Shown here piece after piece: positions 1 through 12,118 of a stretch of 64,000 bases of DNA. The stretch is from the NCBI RefSeq assembly GCF_000143535.2, contig NC_037318.1:930001-994000 (forward strand), written 5' to 3'. The DNA comes from Botrytis cinerea B05.10 (Eukaryota > Ascomycota > Leotiomycetes > Helotiales > Sclerotiniaceae). The notes under the pieces were generated by a model. The model was given only the letters and a program-made list of their open reading frames with translations. It was not told where the DNA came from and ran no database searches. The translations under genes were made by a program, and so were the position numbers. Position 1 is the stretch's first letter, and the number at the start of each line of letters is the position of its first letter.

Positions 1-652
1 AGAGCTCATTGATGGAAGATTGCTTTCTACCGGTAACCGAGCTAATTTTCAAGGATTAGTTACATTCATTTCTCTTGAGCAAGATGGCTAAACGCTATCC
101 TGCGCTATCAGAGTCAGCCCAAATGTCGGTGTAACACACAAAGCATGCAAGCTTACTCAGATGTGTCAAATCAGAACGTGAGTGCCATTTTTGATATTTG
201 ACCAAGGTCGCACAAGTTTGTTTCGGTGTACACCATCAGCTCTGAACGTTCCAATAAATCGGAAAGCTGCGGCGAGACACCATCCGCATTAGATGCCGAA
301 AATACCGATGTAGATGTCGCATCCGGCTCGTCCCTTAACCGTGAAGGGGCTAACTCGATTAAATGAAAATCTATCACGCCACCAACCCTTCTTAATGATC
401 TCAATCTTACTCGTATAGCTCCATACCCGTAAAATTGGGCTGGTAAAAGGTAGTCTGATAACGAGCTCGTTCGCTGTTCTGCTATCCTGACTGGTCAAAA
501 TTTCTGCTCCCGTTTTTCACATTGAACCCTTAAGTGATGGCTGTGGTCCAAAATAGCTCGTCTAAGCCCAGTGTGACAGTAACCCCAACTCGCCTGAGAT
601 CGTAGTCTAACGCTCTGTGTCGTGGCTGTCTAACATCTACGTATGCTTTATT
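1..652. other. Left-edge spacer with two overlapping minus-strand open frames
   Basis: No gene can be assigned here. Two overlapping minus-strand frames (171-404 and 289-498) lack convincing start codons. Both could be reached from a CAG acceptor at about 498, so a 3' exon of some gene is possible. Neither frame shows a family I recognise, and each could equally be chance. Confidence 0.3.
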
Positions 653-1338
653 TCAACCCGATGCACTGACATGAACATCACGGACGCGTCTTCTCTTAGC
701 AGGCCTTCCAGCTTCTGCGGGCAGGCTGACAACACTGCCTGTTCGAGAACGTCGACCGCGTCCAAGAGTATCGATATTGAATTCCTCTCCCTCCGTAAAA
801 GTTAGGTCGCCCGTTTCCCCTAGGATTTCTCGAGATGCTTCTTCCATCAAAATACCCAGACCTATCAAAGCCGTCTCGTCCATACTGCGCCAATCTATAG
901 ACCCTCCCTCTGCAGTTGCACGAGAATAGAAATCTGAAGCATAGGTGTGAAGAGATTTTAGCAGATCGGAGTCTGGCAACCCTTTCGGAGACTCTCGCTC
1001 ATTTGCAAAATAGATGTCCGACTCGGCATACCTGGTTGGCGCATTTTTGCTCCGAAACAACACAGCTTCGGGAGGCACAGCGCTCAATGAGGACGATGTA
1101 GTATCCCGTGTTGAGGAGACAACCACACTCCTAGGAATGAAACCTGCTGCGGAAATCCGACCTGTGCCATATGTCAGTACGTAACTTTATCTCCGATAGA
1201 TGTCGTGTTTGGAACGTTACCTGCAACAGCGTCGTAAACGGAAGGTTTTCTCGTCCGTGAAACCTTGTCCCCCTCTATTGACTTTTCTTCAATAGTTGGG
1301 TTGATGAAAGTATTTTGTGAAAATGCCTTTGAAGTCAT
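653..1338 (-). CDS. Probable UAF complex subunit Rrn10-like protein
   Basis: Two exons, 1338-1221 and 1161-653, encode 208 residues. The 59 bp intron has a GTAACG donor, a TACTGAC branch site and a CACAG acceptor, and the phase is continuous. The protein reads PSVYDAVAG near residue 33, then a central helical block (LLKSLHTYASDFYSR, then DETALIGLGILMEEASRE), then a basic KRRRVRD tail that could be a nuclear signal. From memory this architecture fits fungal Rrn10, a small subunit of the upstream activation factor that helps RNA polymerase I start on rDNA. That match was not computed, so the name is tentative; the gene itself is well supported. It is divergent from the WD40 gene at 1644, with a 305 bp shared spacer. 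Confidence 0.55.
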
Positions 1339-1643
1339 GGTGTCCTTCAATTCTCAAATGTTGGTGTCTGGAACATAAAAGATAAATGAGAATCGTGAAA
1401 GCTGAGTCTAGCTAGAGCGCTCTGGAAATTTAGCTCAGTATGACGATAATCAAAGAACCCCGCGTAATTTGTAACGTCGCGTCGCGATTCTTTCAGACTT
1501 CACTCCTAAATAAGCAACACTTTTCAGTGCGTCGTATACATAATAAGTATTGACATTGAGCTATATCAACACCACCTACCTACCTAGCTATGTACTCCAA
1601 TTAACATTTTTTCGGATACAAGAGTCTATCGTACACCAAATGT
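1339..1643. promoter_or_regulatory. Shared divergent promoter spacer
   Basis: This 305 bp gap separates two divergent start codons and must contain both core promoters. I see no clear TATA box or repeated motif. Confidence 0.5.
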
Positions 1644-3155
1644 ATGAATCAATTGATCTTTGATCGATCAACGGGCAATCTTGGCCCAAATGCCTTTGCT
1701 CGCATTCAAACTACCCAATTAATTCAGGCAATCTTACCCGCCCCAAAGGTAAAATTCAATGGTGGTGAAAAGCCTCCGACGACTGTAGCTTCAGGTACGG
1801 AAGCTCGAGATTACGAGCCAGCGAAGGTATGGGCGCACCAAACTGGAGTAAACGCCTTGTCAATAGATAGATTTGATGGAAAGATGTAAGAGTGAAATGA
1901 ATAATGATACTCATTGCAACATCTGGACTGACGAGAAGATATATAGTCTTCTTTCTGGTGGTGCAGATGCATCGATCAAAGTTTGGAATCTTGATCAAAT
2001 CCCCACCGGGGCATCAGAATATACATTCCGACCAACCGGAATAGTCCCCAGGTATTTTGCAGATTTATATCACTGTGCCGGGTAGTTGGGAAGCATCCAC
2101 TAACTCGGGTCTGCAGGAGTGCTTCCGCGCATCAATATGGCATTACACATCTTAGTTTCTATCCTTTCGATTCTGCTGCGTTTCTCTCTTCGTCGTACGA
2201 TCATCACCTAAAACTATACTCCACGGAGACTCTCCAACTATCTGCAGACTTCAATCTAGACTCTGTAGTCTATTCGCATGCCGTATCTCCCATTGCACAA
2301 CATCTTTTGGTGGCTTGTGCAACTCAACATCCAGCTGTCAGGCTCGTAGATCTTCGGTCCGGCGCAAGTACACATTCATTAGCTGGGCATCATGGGGCTA
2401 TCCTCTCGGTTGCTTGGCATCCAAATGTTGAGCATATACTAGCTAGTGGTTGTGTAGACGGTACGATTCGTGTCTGGGATGTTCGAAAGAGTTCTGGTGC
2501 AGTGGGTTCGCTGGACTTGGAAGATGCAATTGGGATTACAACTACACATGGGATGGCAGGTGGTCGATCAAGAGCATCTGCCAAGGCTCATACCGGAGCT
2601 GTCAACGGTCTTACGTGGACGGATAATGGGAACTATATCGTATCTGCAGCACACGATGAACGGGTTCGAGTCTGGGATGCAGCTACGGGTGCTAATACTC
2701 TCGCAAGCTTTGGTCCAACAATCAAGAATGGTCATCTCTCAAGTCTACCTATAGTAGTGTCGCCCACAGCATTAACACGCCCCATGAAAGAACTTCTATT
2801 CTTCCCCAACGAAAAAGAAATTCTTGTTTTCGAACTTCATGAAGGACGTCTTCTCAAGCGACTCAAAGTTCCTGGCCCCCCTGTAGCAGCAGTACGATCT
2901 CGAACCGGTGAACGAAATATCCGAAACCGTATCACGGCACTAGCGTGGAGGGAGCCAGTAGATGGTATATATTCCGCTCATTCAGATGGACAGATTAGAG
3001 CTTGGATACCTAGGACTGAAGAAGACATTCAAATGGATCGTGAGGAAGAGGAGGAAGGCAAGATTCATGATGAGGATGAAGGGGGGAAGAGGAAGAGAAA
3101 TATTCTCGATGATGTGTTTAGGGATTTGACAAGACAGAAAATAAGTTTTGGTTAG
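1644..3155 (+). CDS. rad28: WD40 repair protein, CSA/ERCC8 (Rad28) homologue
   Basis: Three exons (1644-1885, 1947-2051, 2117-3155) encode 461 residues; introns have GTAAGA and GTATTT donors. The protein starts MNQLIFDRSTGNLGP. It has WD40 repeats with clear KVWNLD, IRVWDVRK and VRVWDAATG strand ends, and a late AHSDGQIRAWIP repeat before an acidic, Glu-rich tail. The order of repeats, the WDVRKSSG segment, the NTL..FGP segment after the fourth repeat and the final GQIRAWIP track human CSA. CSA is the substrate receptor of a CUL4-DDB1 ubiquitin ligase in transcription-coupled repair. The fungal counterpart is Rad28. The protein is somewhat longer than human CSA because of the C-terminal acidic extension. 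Confidence 0.85.
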
Positions 3156-4005
3156 GCGATCCATCTATCTTAAATGCTTCTTTCTTCTATGACTCGTTAT
3201 CACGCTGGCTTGAAAGTGCAATGTTCATTTAGATACATCCTAGAGGGCTTAGTGGCTTCGTAAACTCGACCCTGAAACTGCACCTCTATTGAACTTCTTC
3301 AACCCCTCCTAGTTTTAATCTCTTTTTAAAAGCTGCGGGGCTCACCAGTGATATTCCAGCCTTCGCTTGGGACCCCAAATTCGCTTCCGAACAGAAATCG
3401 AGGCTCACAGAGGACATGTTTCTAAGTCTCGCTGGGGACTCGTCATGCAAAAATTTCCCAAACTCGAGCCGGAGCTCAAAGGGAGCATTACAGGCACTTG
3501 TGTACGATAATTTTACTCTTAACAGTGTCAGCCTCCATGTTATGACCTGAACGCCTACCGAATTAACTAGTACCAGTCTACTGGTATCTTTTATCACAAG
3601 CTATTAGATCATTTTGTTTTATTTCCATGTTATCTGTGTTTTCTCTTGATGTTTACGAGGTCTTGTTTATCATTTACTTCAGGTACTGTCTCTTATTACA
3701 GAAAATGGGGTTTCAGAGAAAATTTGATTAGCATTATTACTTAGCGGGTCATTTACTTAATTGAATTAGACTGATTTCCAAATGCCAATGGCTAACACAG
3801 TTGATGGGTGTAATATTGATTTGGTAGTGGGAGCTGGAAAGTTTGAGATTGCATGCATTTGCAAATGGACAGGTGCTCATCGAAGCCTGTGATATCAAAG
3901 CTCAGGTCTGGAGTTGTTTTTCGGTGAATAAACTTCTGTTTTTCAAAAAATATAAAAAATAAAAAAAATATAAAAATAAAAATAAAAAAAATAAAAAATA
4001 AAAAA
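3156..4005. other. Convergent 3' spacer with an unassigned minus-strand frame
   Basis: A minus-strand frame at 3286-3597 spans 103 codons but has no ATG start, and I could not build exons for it. Its C-terminal half looks protein-like (KKRLKLGGVEEVQ end), so a small gene is possible but unsupported. The rest is the 3' flank of the WD40 and SDR genes. Confidence 0.3.
3950..4005. repeat. A-rich low-complexity tract
   Basis: Runs of A broken by single T (AAATA/AAAATA units) lie directly beyond the stop codon of the SDR gene. Read on the gene strand this is a T-rich 3' UTR segment. Confidence 0.8.
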
Positions 4006-5089
4006 TCATTTTCCCAAATGAATTCCCCCATCAATGATAGAGTTTGTGCCAGTAGCACTCTCGCTCTCAGCTAAACAGTATATCTGTCTAGCAACCTCTT
4101 CAACGGTTGCGAGTCTCCCTAGTGTGCTCTTTTTCTTTACTCCTTCTACTTTTGATTCGGGGAATTGAAGACCCCAGTCCTGTGGTTATGTGGGTTAGCT
4201 TGGTGCCATATATTATTGTTGAGGATGGAGACAATAGATATTGGACATACAGTGAGCATCAATCCTGGTGAAATGGAGTTCACTCGTATTGTTGACGTGA
4301 GAGCTAATGACTTGATGAGATGTATTTGAGCAGCTTTCGTCACAGAGTATGCCTGGGATTGCACTCGTCAGTGCTCTTACTTTACTAGTGTTTATCAGAT
4401 CCTTGGGTTATGAACATACCATGGAACTCCCACCCGGTTTCACACCCCTATTATGATCCCCTTAGCCCTCATTAATCTAGCAGATCCAGATCACGAGAAT
4501 ACAAATAGAAGAATAAGGGAGCACTAACGCAATACTAGCGGTCGATATGAAACTTCCATCGGTCTTCTCTAGATGTGGCTTCACAGCATGGAAAAGCCAC
4601 AAATGCGACTTCACATTCATGTTGAAACATCGATCCCAATCTTCTTCGACAACATTGTCGTCTAAATCTTGAAAATTGCGAATTTGAGTCCAACCATGAT
4701 TGGAGACAACTGTTCTACTTGATTAGTCCTCTTGATCCACAAGTTCAAAATACAAATCGATCGAGAAATCGGGGATTTTGAGATATAAACACACCAACAT
4801 CTAATCGTCCCCACTTCTCCATGCTTTCCTTAACCAATCTCTCCACCTCATCTTTCTTTGACATATCAGCCTTTATAGCTGTAACTCCTTCTGTCTCTTC
4901 ATTAGATGATAGGGTTTTCCTTGCAAGATCTCCTAGCTCGACAACAAGATCTTGTGCTTTGTCATAGCTGGAATGGTAATTAACAATGACACGGACGCCG
5001 TGTGATGCAAACAGTCGAGCAGTGGCAGCGCCAAGCCCGGCTGAAGAAGCGGTTATCAGGGCTACAGATGCTCGAGTTAAAGGTGCCAT
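4006..5089 (-). CDS. Short-chain dehydrogenase/reductase (SDR)
   Basis: Five exons (5089-4795, 4709-4529, 4447-4420, 4352-4251, 4179-4006) encode 259 residues. Exon 3 is only 28 nt. The N-terminus has the cofactor motif TASSAGLG at residues 13-20, a variant of TGxxxGxG. NHG stands where NAG is usual (102-104). The catalytic residues are Ser157, Tyr170 and Lys174 (AYSVTK), followed by VNSISPGL. The end, ATGTNSIIDGGIHLGK, is typical of classical SDRs with an NAD(P) cofactor. The enzyme is intact by all these marks. The substrate cannot be inferred, and its neighbours give no pathway hint. Confidence 0.9.
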
Positions 5090-5927
5090 TTTTGGAGTTA
5101 GATTTTGATGGAGGAGTGAAGGTCAGCAGTGAGGTGAAGTGAGAGGGGCAGAAATTACCCCGCTGTCATGCATGTGCCCCGCACTTTCCGATTCCGTCGT
5201 GTTTGATACGATCCTCCTCTTCGATGTAGTTCAAAGTGGTATAATTAAATATCTAGAACTCGCCATCATGACACTGCATATCCATTCGAATCTCAAGTGC
5301 TCATTTAAAATGCGGTTCCAACCTGTATCCTCTTGGAGTTGCACTTGCGTCTCCTATACTTGCCCTAGTATTACATGTAATGTAACGGCGTTTACGGCGT
5401 AGAGTACTACTGCAAGCTGGTTGAGGGGTGTAGCGGTTGTGCAGTCGATTATACTATGAGAAAAAAGAAATGGGAGCTGGTAGGGAACATTCACATCAGA
5501 TTGCAAATTAATCTTGCATGGTTTCATTAGGTATATTTGTTCTTTTCCTATATGCGAAAAAGAAAAGAAAATCGTGAGTGACATATACAAGATGATGCAG
5601 ATTGATCCCGCAAAAGCCAGGCCAGCCCATAATATTTTACCCCAAAACCTGTCATATCTTTGTAGAGAGGAGTGAGCTGATTCTTTCGTAATACAGCTTA
5701 CAGTCATTATGCATTCCAACGCCGTAATTTTGTGTCTGCTTGAGTCGGATGCTCAAGTAGACATAACCGTAGTCCCATTTTTAATTATACACTTTGTACA
5801 TCATGATTCCTCCGCTGAATCTCACGTTCATTACTCCAGTATATACGAAGTAAATCTCTTCCTTACTCTATGCGCCGAGCAATGCTAAGTTTGCGTTCCG
5901 CAAAATGTAAAACTTGATTTAAAGTAT
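5090..5927. other. Spacer between SDR promoter and the Mge1 3' end
   Basis: This 838 bp stretch has only chance frames. One minus-strand frame (5354-5719) contains a hydrophobic stretch but shows no other sign of being a gene. Confidence 0.5.
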
Positions 5928-6828
5928 TCAAGGGTTCTTGACAACTCCGACCTTGGCAGCTCTCAAAATTCTTCCGTTGAGTTTGAATCCCTTCTGTTGG
6001 GTGTGGAAAACTGTGCCATCCTCCTTTCCTGCCATAGGAGTCATGAAAGTAGCCTCGTGTTCATTTGGGTTGAATTTCTCGGACTCGACTGAAGGGTCGA
6101 ATCTTTCCAGACCGTGCTTCTTCAATGTTGACATGAGGATATTCTCGGTCATCTTCAGCCCCTCGTGTAATGTGATCAAGTCTTGTTGATGCTCATTGCG
6201 TTCTTCGGCAGAAACGGAGAGCTTCTCTGCGGGAACAGTGGTAAGAGCTCGGTCAAAGTTGTCAACACTGTCAACGAGATCTTTGGCAAATTTTTGAATA
6301 GCAAAGTCTTTAGCAGCTTGCATATCTCGTTTTGTGCGCTCTTGGAGGTTGCGGAATTCGGCGATGGAGCGGAGGAGCTTGTCCTGTAATGTGGGGTTAG
6401 CCAAACGCTCTTGAACAGATATTTGCAATTTCTTTGCCACCGCATGAGGTTCAAAAGCTCATATCCCATAGGTATTACCGCCGCAGCATTCGGCAGAATG
6501 AGCATAAAGCAGTGGTGTAGAAGCAGATCAACAATATTGGATTGAAAACACAAACCTTTAATTCAAGAATTTCCTTATCCTTTGCCTCTAAAGCCTTCTT
6601 CGATGGATCTTCTGCTTCAGCATCCTTCTTCTCTGCTGCTGGCTCATCTTTCTTGGCCTCTGGTTCCGTAGCATAGAATCTTCTTCCTTGGAATTGCCTC
6701 GACGCAACTTGCGCGGCCAGCGAGGTATTATTGTGGAATTGAGAACGCAAAGGTTGTCTGGCGGCTGAGCTGCGGAGGGAAGAGCTCAAAGCTCGAGATG
6801 ATTGTCGGAGTAATGTTCTTGAGTTCAT
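5928..6828 (-). CDS. mge1: Mitochondrial GrpE homologue, Hsp70 nucleotide exchange factor
   Basis: Two exons, 6828-6556 and 6383-5928, encode 242 residues. The 172 bp intron runs from GTTTGT to ACATTACAG with a GCTAAC branch site. The downstream frame stays open into the intron, which would give a false N-terminus if the exon were extended. Residues 1-52 are rich in Arg and Ser with no acidic residue, a mitochondrial presequence. The GrpE coiled coil follows (LEAKDKEILELK joined to DKLLRSIAEFRNLQERT), then the four-helix part with FAKDLVDSVDNFDRAL. The C-terminal beta domain has PNEHEATF and LNGRILRAAKVGV. The product releases ADP from matrix Hsp70 (Ssc1) during import and folding. Confidence 0.95.
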
Positions 6829-8252
6829 TGTGTCGTCGTTGTGAGGTATAACTTGGAGGCAAATCGGAGTAAGTGAGCATTAAATTTTTTGATTGATGGG
6901 AGACATCGGGATGGAAATTTTTAGGGTGGTTTTGGGCGGTCTAAGGTGGCAGTAAGCGACCATCATCTGACGACATTGGTGTTGCTTCGCTTCACAACTG
7001 GAGTGAACGTCAGTCAACAACAACCAAGTCCATCTCAACTGAAGACAGACATGAAAGCAAAGTCGAAATACTCAAGGAAACATGGAAATATAACACATGC
7101 TTTGTGTATATATTCAACCATTTGACAGAATTGCAGTGTTGCTATAGGTAAATAGGGATGCATAGAACAGGTGTGCATTCCTTTCTCACCCGGCCTGCTG
7201 CATCAGAATGGTTGTAATGGAGAGCCGCATAGACACAAGCATACGGTGCTTATATGAGTGATCATACTCTCAAGATGTGCCATATGGGGCTTATGATAAT
7301 GGGTTCTTTGCTGGAACATCTCCAGGAGGCCCACACAGTTCTCTCCCTCATCAAAGTCTATTTCTATCTATCTTCATAACCCTCTCTATCCAGACCATTC
7401 CTAGGCCATTTCTGTCCATATTTCTTTTGAAAATCCTCTCTGAAATACAATCATGATCTGGTCACCTTCTCCAGTCATTGTTATCCCGTGTTCAGAGCTT
7501 CAAGGGTTTTGAGGTTAAAGTGATGTCAAAGTAGAGAATGCCAAAAATACATGAGAATACCTGAATCTAGTGAGTATCTGATCCAAAGGGTGATGCTCAA
7601 ACTGCAGGGTTTCGATCAGTGATAAGAGGTCCCAATCAGGGTATCTGCAGATGATTTTCATATGCCACCGTCCATCAGGCAATATGTGAAAACTTTACAC
7701 AGTCTTCTCAATCGGATTGTCATCTAATTACTCTTGTGTTTCTCCCAGCAGCAGCAGGGAATATGGTTTACTCTTTGTCGTAAGATATTGCGATTGCTTT
7801 GAAAGCACACACAAACAGAGAGTACTCATAACCTAGATCTCACAGCTACAACTACGTCCAGTATCAGCCTTGACTTGATCTGGACCTTCAATTTCACCTT
7901 CAGCGGTTCTCCTTTAAACTACCGAGAGGTTGCTAACATAACAGAAGGCCGCTATCGGCCACAATTGCTTAGAAGTTGGAAGTTAGAACTCGCTGCTTTA
8001 TTCGAATTTCCAATCATACTGCCTACATAGGCACGCATTGAATAGCAAGTATCCACCCGACTTCTATTCACTCTCTCGGTTACTCAACCAGCAAATGCCA
8101 TACTTGAATTCACAAATCTGTTTTGAAAGAGAAATCTTTCAACCCAGGCTAGCATCAGTTCTCTAGAGAGTTTTATCATCAAGACATCTCTTCTCTACCC
8201 GAGTGCCAACAATTACTGTTTCCTGCAAATATCCTCTGCAAAGAGAATAGAG
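6829..8252. other. Long spacer upstream of Mge1 and the unknown gene at 8253
   Basis: This 1.4 kb region lies between two divergently transcribed genes and should contain both promoters. I see no credible coding exon, RNA gene or repeat in it. Confidence 0.5.
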
Positions 8253-10253
8253 ATGGAGTCAAAAGAGCATAAGCTATCATGTATGTTATTCAACCAAGAA
8301 GAGTTCAGCCGTCTTTCTTTCCACGTGGGGCATTGGGATGCTCGAGGATCTGACTGAGTATCAATCTCGGGCACAAACTTGATGGAGAGACATTGAGAAC
8401 AAGCTAAACCCTCAAGCTCCTTACTGTTTCATTTGCAGTGTTTTTTGTGCAATCTTTTGCATTTGTACTGACCTTCTGTTCCTTGATAGCTGGCAGCCAG
8501 ACTGGTAGTCCTACAAAATCAACCTCTACCAACTCTCCAACAGAAGATTCTATTGGCAGATTGACTGTAAGTATTTTTCTATCCCAACCACACTTTCCGC
8601 TCATCTTCCAGACCTCTATTCTGGTTGGTATCGAATCTTGTACCTCCAAAATTCACACCTTGAAGACTCTGAGCTGTGGCACTATTCCTAATCACAGCCA
8701 CTTCATTTGTTCTCAATGACCTATTACTAACTTCTATTTAAGCGTCAGTCATCCATTCGAACACAGACCGATAAAACTCTCCCTCTACGTAAGATGAGCC
8801 AGGAATTCGACGCATTTTCCCTTGAAGAAGCAAAGCATCATCTTCAAAACCTTGGTCCTGTACCTACACTTCCCGAGTAAGTTTTGAACTCTCCGTGGTT
8901 TCATCCCTTCACTCGTTTCAGTCGTTCATTCTGTTGCTTCGCCAATCCTTGAAGCATGAATATATTTGTACACCTATCTATTTTACTACGGGTGACTACG
9001 ATATTGTTTTACGTCCTGTCTCTTGGCGCATCTCCTATGAACCTATTTTATGTTTTCGTAGTGCAGCTTTTCTCTTCACACCTCGTTTTAGAGAATATCC
9101 TCCTACGTTATGTTCCCACTACTTCTGTCTCTTTGATAGCTACCCTTGCCCTCGTCCCCATAAACACACTTTCGGTTATCAAGCATACCTAACTCCTTCA
9201 ATCAGTCCCGCGGAAGTTGAAAACCGCAAATTAGTAGAGCAAGAGGAGAACAAGATTATTCAAGAGGAGCACAAATCCATCAGACGCGATTCCGTTAGCT
9301 TTTTGAAGCGTCGCACTTCTGAGCGCAAGACCAACCTCGCCACACCGACTTTGACAATCACTACCGAAAGTTTCAGAATCTTGCCATTGCTTTCTCCAGC
9401 AATCTCTCCAACACGCTCCCCAACACCACCCGATTCTGCTGTGACATCCTTGGAACTGGCAGCGCCAATTTTGGGTTCGAGTTCCACTGCAAGTATGAAC
9501 ATCTCCCCCGATACTCTCCAATCTGAAAGAGAGCAGACTGTTCTGGCACGGGACACACCGATGACATCGTATGCTGGACCTTTTGGCATCCGCAGCCTTG
9601 TTCTGACCCCAATTGAGCAAGAAAGTGCCATCAGCCAAGACCAAGCAGATGAGCATGCTACTAAGGCCGTTACGCCGTCCCCTATCGGACCAGCTACATC
9701 TGTATACCCTCCTCGTATCTCTAGCATGGCCCCACCTCCACCAACTGCTGTCGCTGGTTGGGTAGGCGACGGGTATACTTCGAATTATGGAACCACACCA
9801 ACTTCAGCTGCGCAGACAATGAGAGTAGATCCTTGGCAAAAGAAAGCTACTAGCCTTACAGCCCCTCATTTTATCCCTTCTTCTAGCCGACCAGACACTC
9901 GTAAGTTTTCCCGTTAGATTAACATCACATTTTACATCTCCAGTTACAAAATCTCTCAGCTCTGCTTTTTATCTTTTCTGTATATAACAGGTTAACCCTA
10001 GCCCAACTACTCAGTCGATTGGTCGTCCGGTGCCCTAATTGACTCCTTTCATACTTCTCTAGTTGGTAGTCGCGAGGCCACACCAGATCTAATCTGTAGC
10101 AGTGATGGCTCCGAGTTCGAATTTGGCAAGAAAGCTAATAATATTTCTGTGACAGAAACACAACTTGAACACAAGAAAGCCAAACCTGGTGTCCCTGATG
10201 CTGATATAGTCGAAAGTTCTGATGGCAGCAGCGGTGTGCCTCCGCAAAAGTAA
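8253..10253 (+). CDS. Protein of unknown function, five exons
   Basis: I reconstruct exons 8253-8280, 8490-8566, 8743-8876, 9206-9900 and 10063-10253, with continuous phase, giving 374 residues. Exon 1 is 28 nt. Intron 1 ends at GATAG, 18 nt after a TACTGAC branch site, so the hydrophobic open frame just upstream is intron rather than a signal peptide. The protein has a Ser/Thr-rich N-terminus (GSPTKSTSTNSPTED), a helical stretch MSQEFDAFSLEEAKHHLQ, a charged helix (ENRKLVEQEENKIIQEEHKS), then long Ser/Pro/Thr-rich low-complexity sequence. Nothing in it matches a family I know. The RRDSVSF and RRTSERK motifs could be phosphorylation sites. An alternative start at the internal ATG at 8794 is possible. 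Confidence 0.65.
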
Positions 10254-12118
10254 AGGGACTCAAGAACATCGATGGATAACGAATCAGACAAACTTGGAGG
10301 CACAGCAAGACTTTTTCAATTGCGACTCTTTTGGTCAAGCTCTGCTTGCTTACTCAGTCAGATTTCGTCAGTCAATCTAGTCTTTCGCACACCTAATGTT
10401 ACCGTTACGATTCTTCTTTTACACTTACGACAAGTCTTTTCAAGCGAGATACCCCCGGCGTTGGGCGCATTCAATTTTCAAACTTTGAAACCTCCATCTC
10501 AATCGCAGGATTCTCAGCTTACTTCTGCGGATGCTAGATAGAATTTGGGTGGATGGATTTCTTTTTCTTTTTCTTCGATCTTTGGGTTCTGATAGGTGGT
10601 CTTACTTTTCTCTGGTCCCTACACTCGATGTATCTACTTTTGAACAGGATAGACAAGAGAAGCAGCATACGGTATGGCGTTTGTGCTTGACCGCGCTTGA
10701 TTCACGGGATAGGATCGATAGAACAAATTCTACGTTATCGAACCAGAGCTTCACAGAGATTGAAGATTCCAGGAAATTAAATTTAATATGTTACAACTTA
10801 CCAGAAAATAATAGTGTCTAGAAATTTTTGCTCCGCACCTAGGTGAATACAGTGATCCTTACGAGCATGAACTGCATGAAACTGGAATCTATCAAAAGAG
10901 GAAATATCTCATTATAAATAGCAGCGTTATATTTCTATACATAACAACAACCCACCTGTACACCCTCCACCCTCCTCCCTTCTACATCTCTTCCCATTCC
11001 AAATCCCAGAAACCCAGTCCATCCATACAAACCCCTTAATCCTCAATCCCAAAACCACTCAAACCGTACATGAAGCTCCCCATTCCCTATTCTCTATTAA
11101 CTAACCCCATAGTCCCTCCATAGCACCAACTCCTCCTTCTTTTTTCTTCGGCTCCTCCCCCTTAACATTCCCTACTATCCAATTGCTTCTAATATTAATA
11201 TTAATAGTAATACTTGAAATGCCACAACCACAACCACAACCCACATTCCCAACGTCCACCCTTCATTTATGAATAAACATCGAGGCAACGGAACCACTAG
11301 GTGTGTGGAGAGATGTGCTCTAGAAAGATCTCTGATATTCGAACAACACAGATAATAAAAATATATGTAGGATTTAAATACCTGTACAATCATACAAAAT
11401 TACTACTCTTCCAACCACTACGGCAACAATAGTAGTTTAGTAAAATGCTAAAAATTCAAGGGTTGTAGTTTATAGCGCTCACTTGGGTCATCTGAATTTT
11501 TTTGTCTCTTCCCTAGATATTCACAATTATCTATCTAATGAGCCACCAAAATCGCAAGGTTAATAGAACAATATAAAATTCTTCTACCAGCCTCATGAGT
11601 TTAGCACAGGCGAAAGCCTAAACTACGCCATTAGCAACTCATGTAGATGCAATGCTAGTGAAATCTCTTTCATTTTTCTCGCTGTATCATATTTATACCA
11701 TGTAACAAGTATCACTCATAGCCAGTGAAGACAGAAACCCTCCCTGACATGTGCGACCTTTTATGTGGCGAATACGAATTAAAACCCCCCGGACTCACTT
11801 TGCTAGTCTACATCTGAGAGATATCATGATTTCCTCCCGAAAAGAAAGTTTTGTCAAATAATGTTTGCAACTATATGCGCTGTGTGGAAACCAGTTTTTT
11901 TTTCTGGTGTATGAATTGCCCCCCCCCCCCCCCCCCCCCCCCCCCAAATTAAAACGAAAGTATGTTTGATCGTGTCTGAGATCCTAGTTTTTTGAAGGTG
12001 AAGGTCGTATAGCATGATGAGCAGGTAATGTTTTGTACTATAGCTCACATTATCATTGAATAGAATGTCCAACAATCAACATGCTTTTCAAGATATCCAA
12101 AGTCTTAGCATCTGATAT
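10254..12118. other. Convergent spacer, 1.9 kb
   Basis: The region lies between the 3' ends of the genes at 8253 and 12119. Plus-strand frames at 10272-10541 and 10531-10821 have no domain signal and probably belong to a long 3' UTR. It also contains a poly-C tract, listed separately. Confidence 0.5.
11919..11945. repeat. Poly-C homopolymer, about 27 bases
   Basis: An uninterrupted run of about 27 C lies in otherwise AT-rich spacer. Its length is unreliable because such runs are prone to sequencing and assembly error. Confidence 0.9.

Noticed and set aside
3286..3597. Minus-strand frame of 103 codons
   Set aside because: The only start is GTG, no intron model rescues an ATG, and no family is recognisable.
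6384..6555. Open frame continuing upstream of Mge1 exon 2
   Set aside because: GCTAAC and ACATTACAG signals just before the GrpE core, and the natural join of the coiled coil, show that it is intron.
8438..8719. Open frame with a hydrophobic N-terminus that could be a secreted protein
   Set aside because: It lacks an ATG, and its hydrophobic part contains a TACTGAC branch site and a GATAG acceptor. It is the end of intron 1 plus exon 2 of the gene at 8253.
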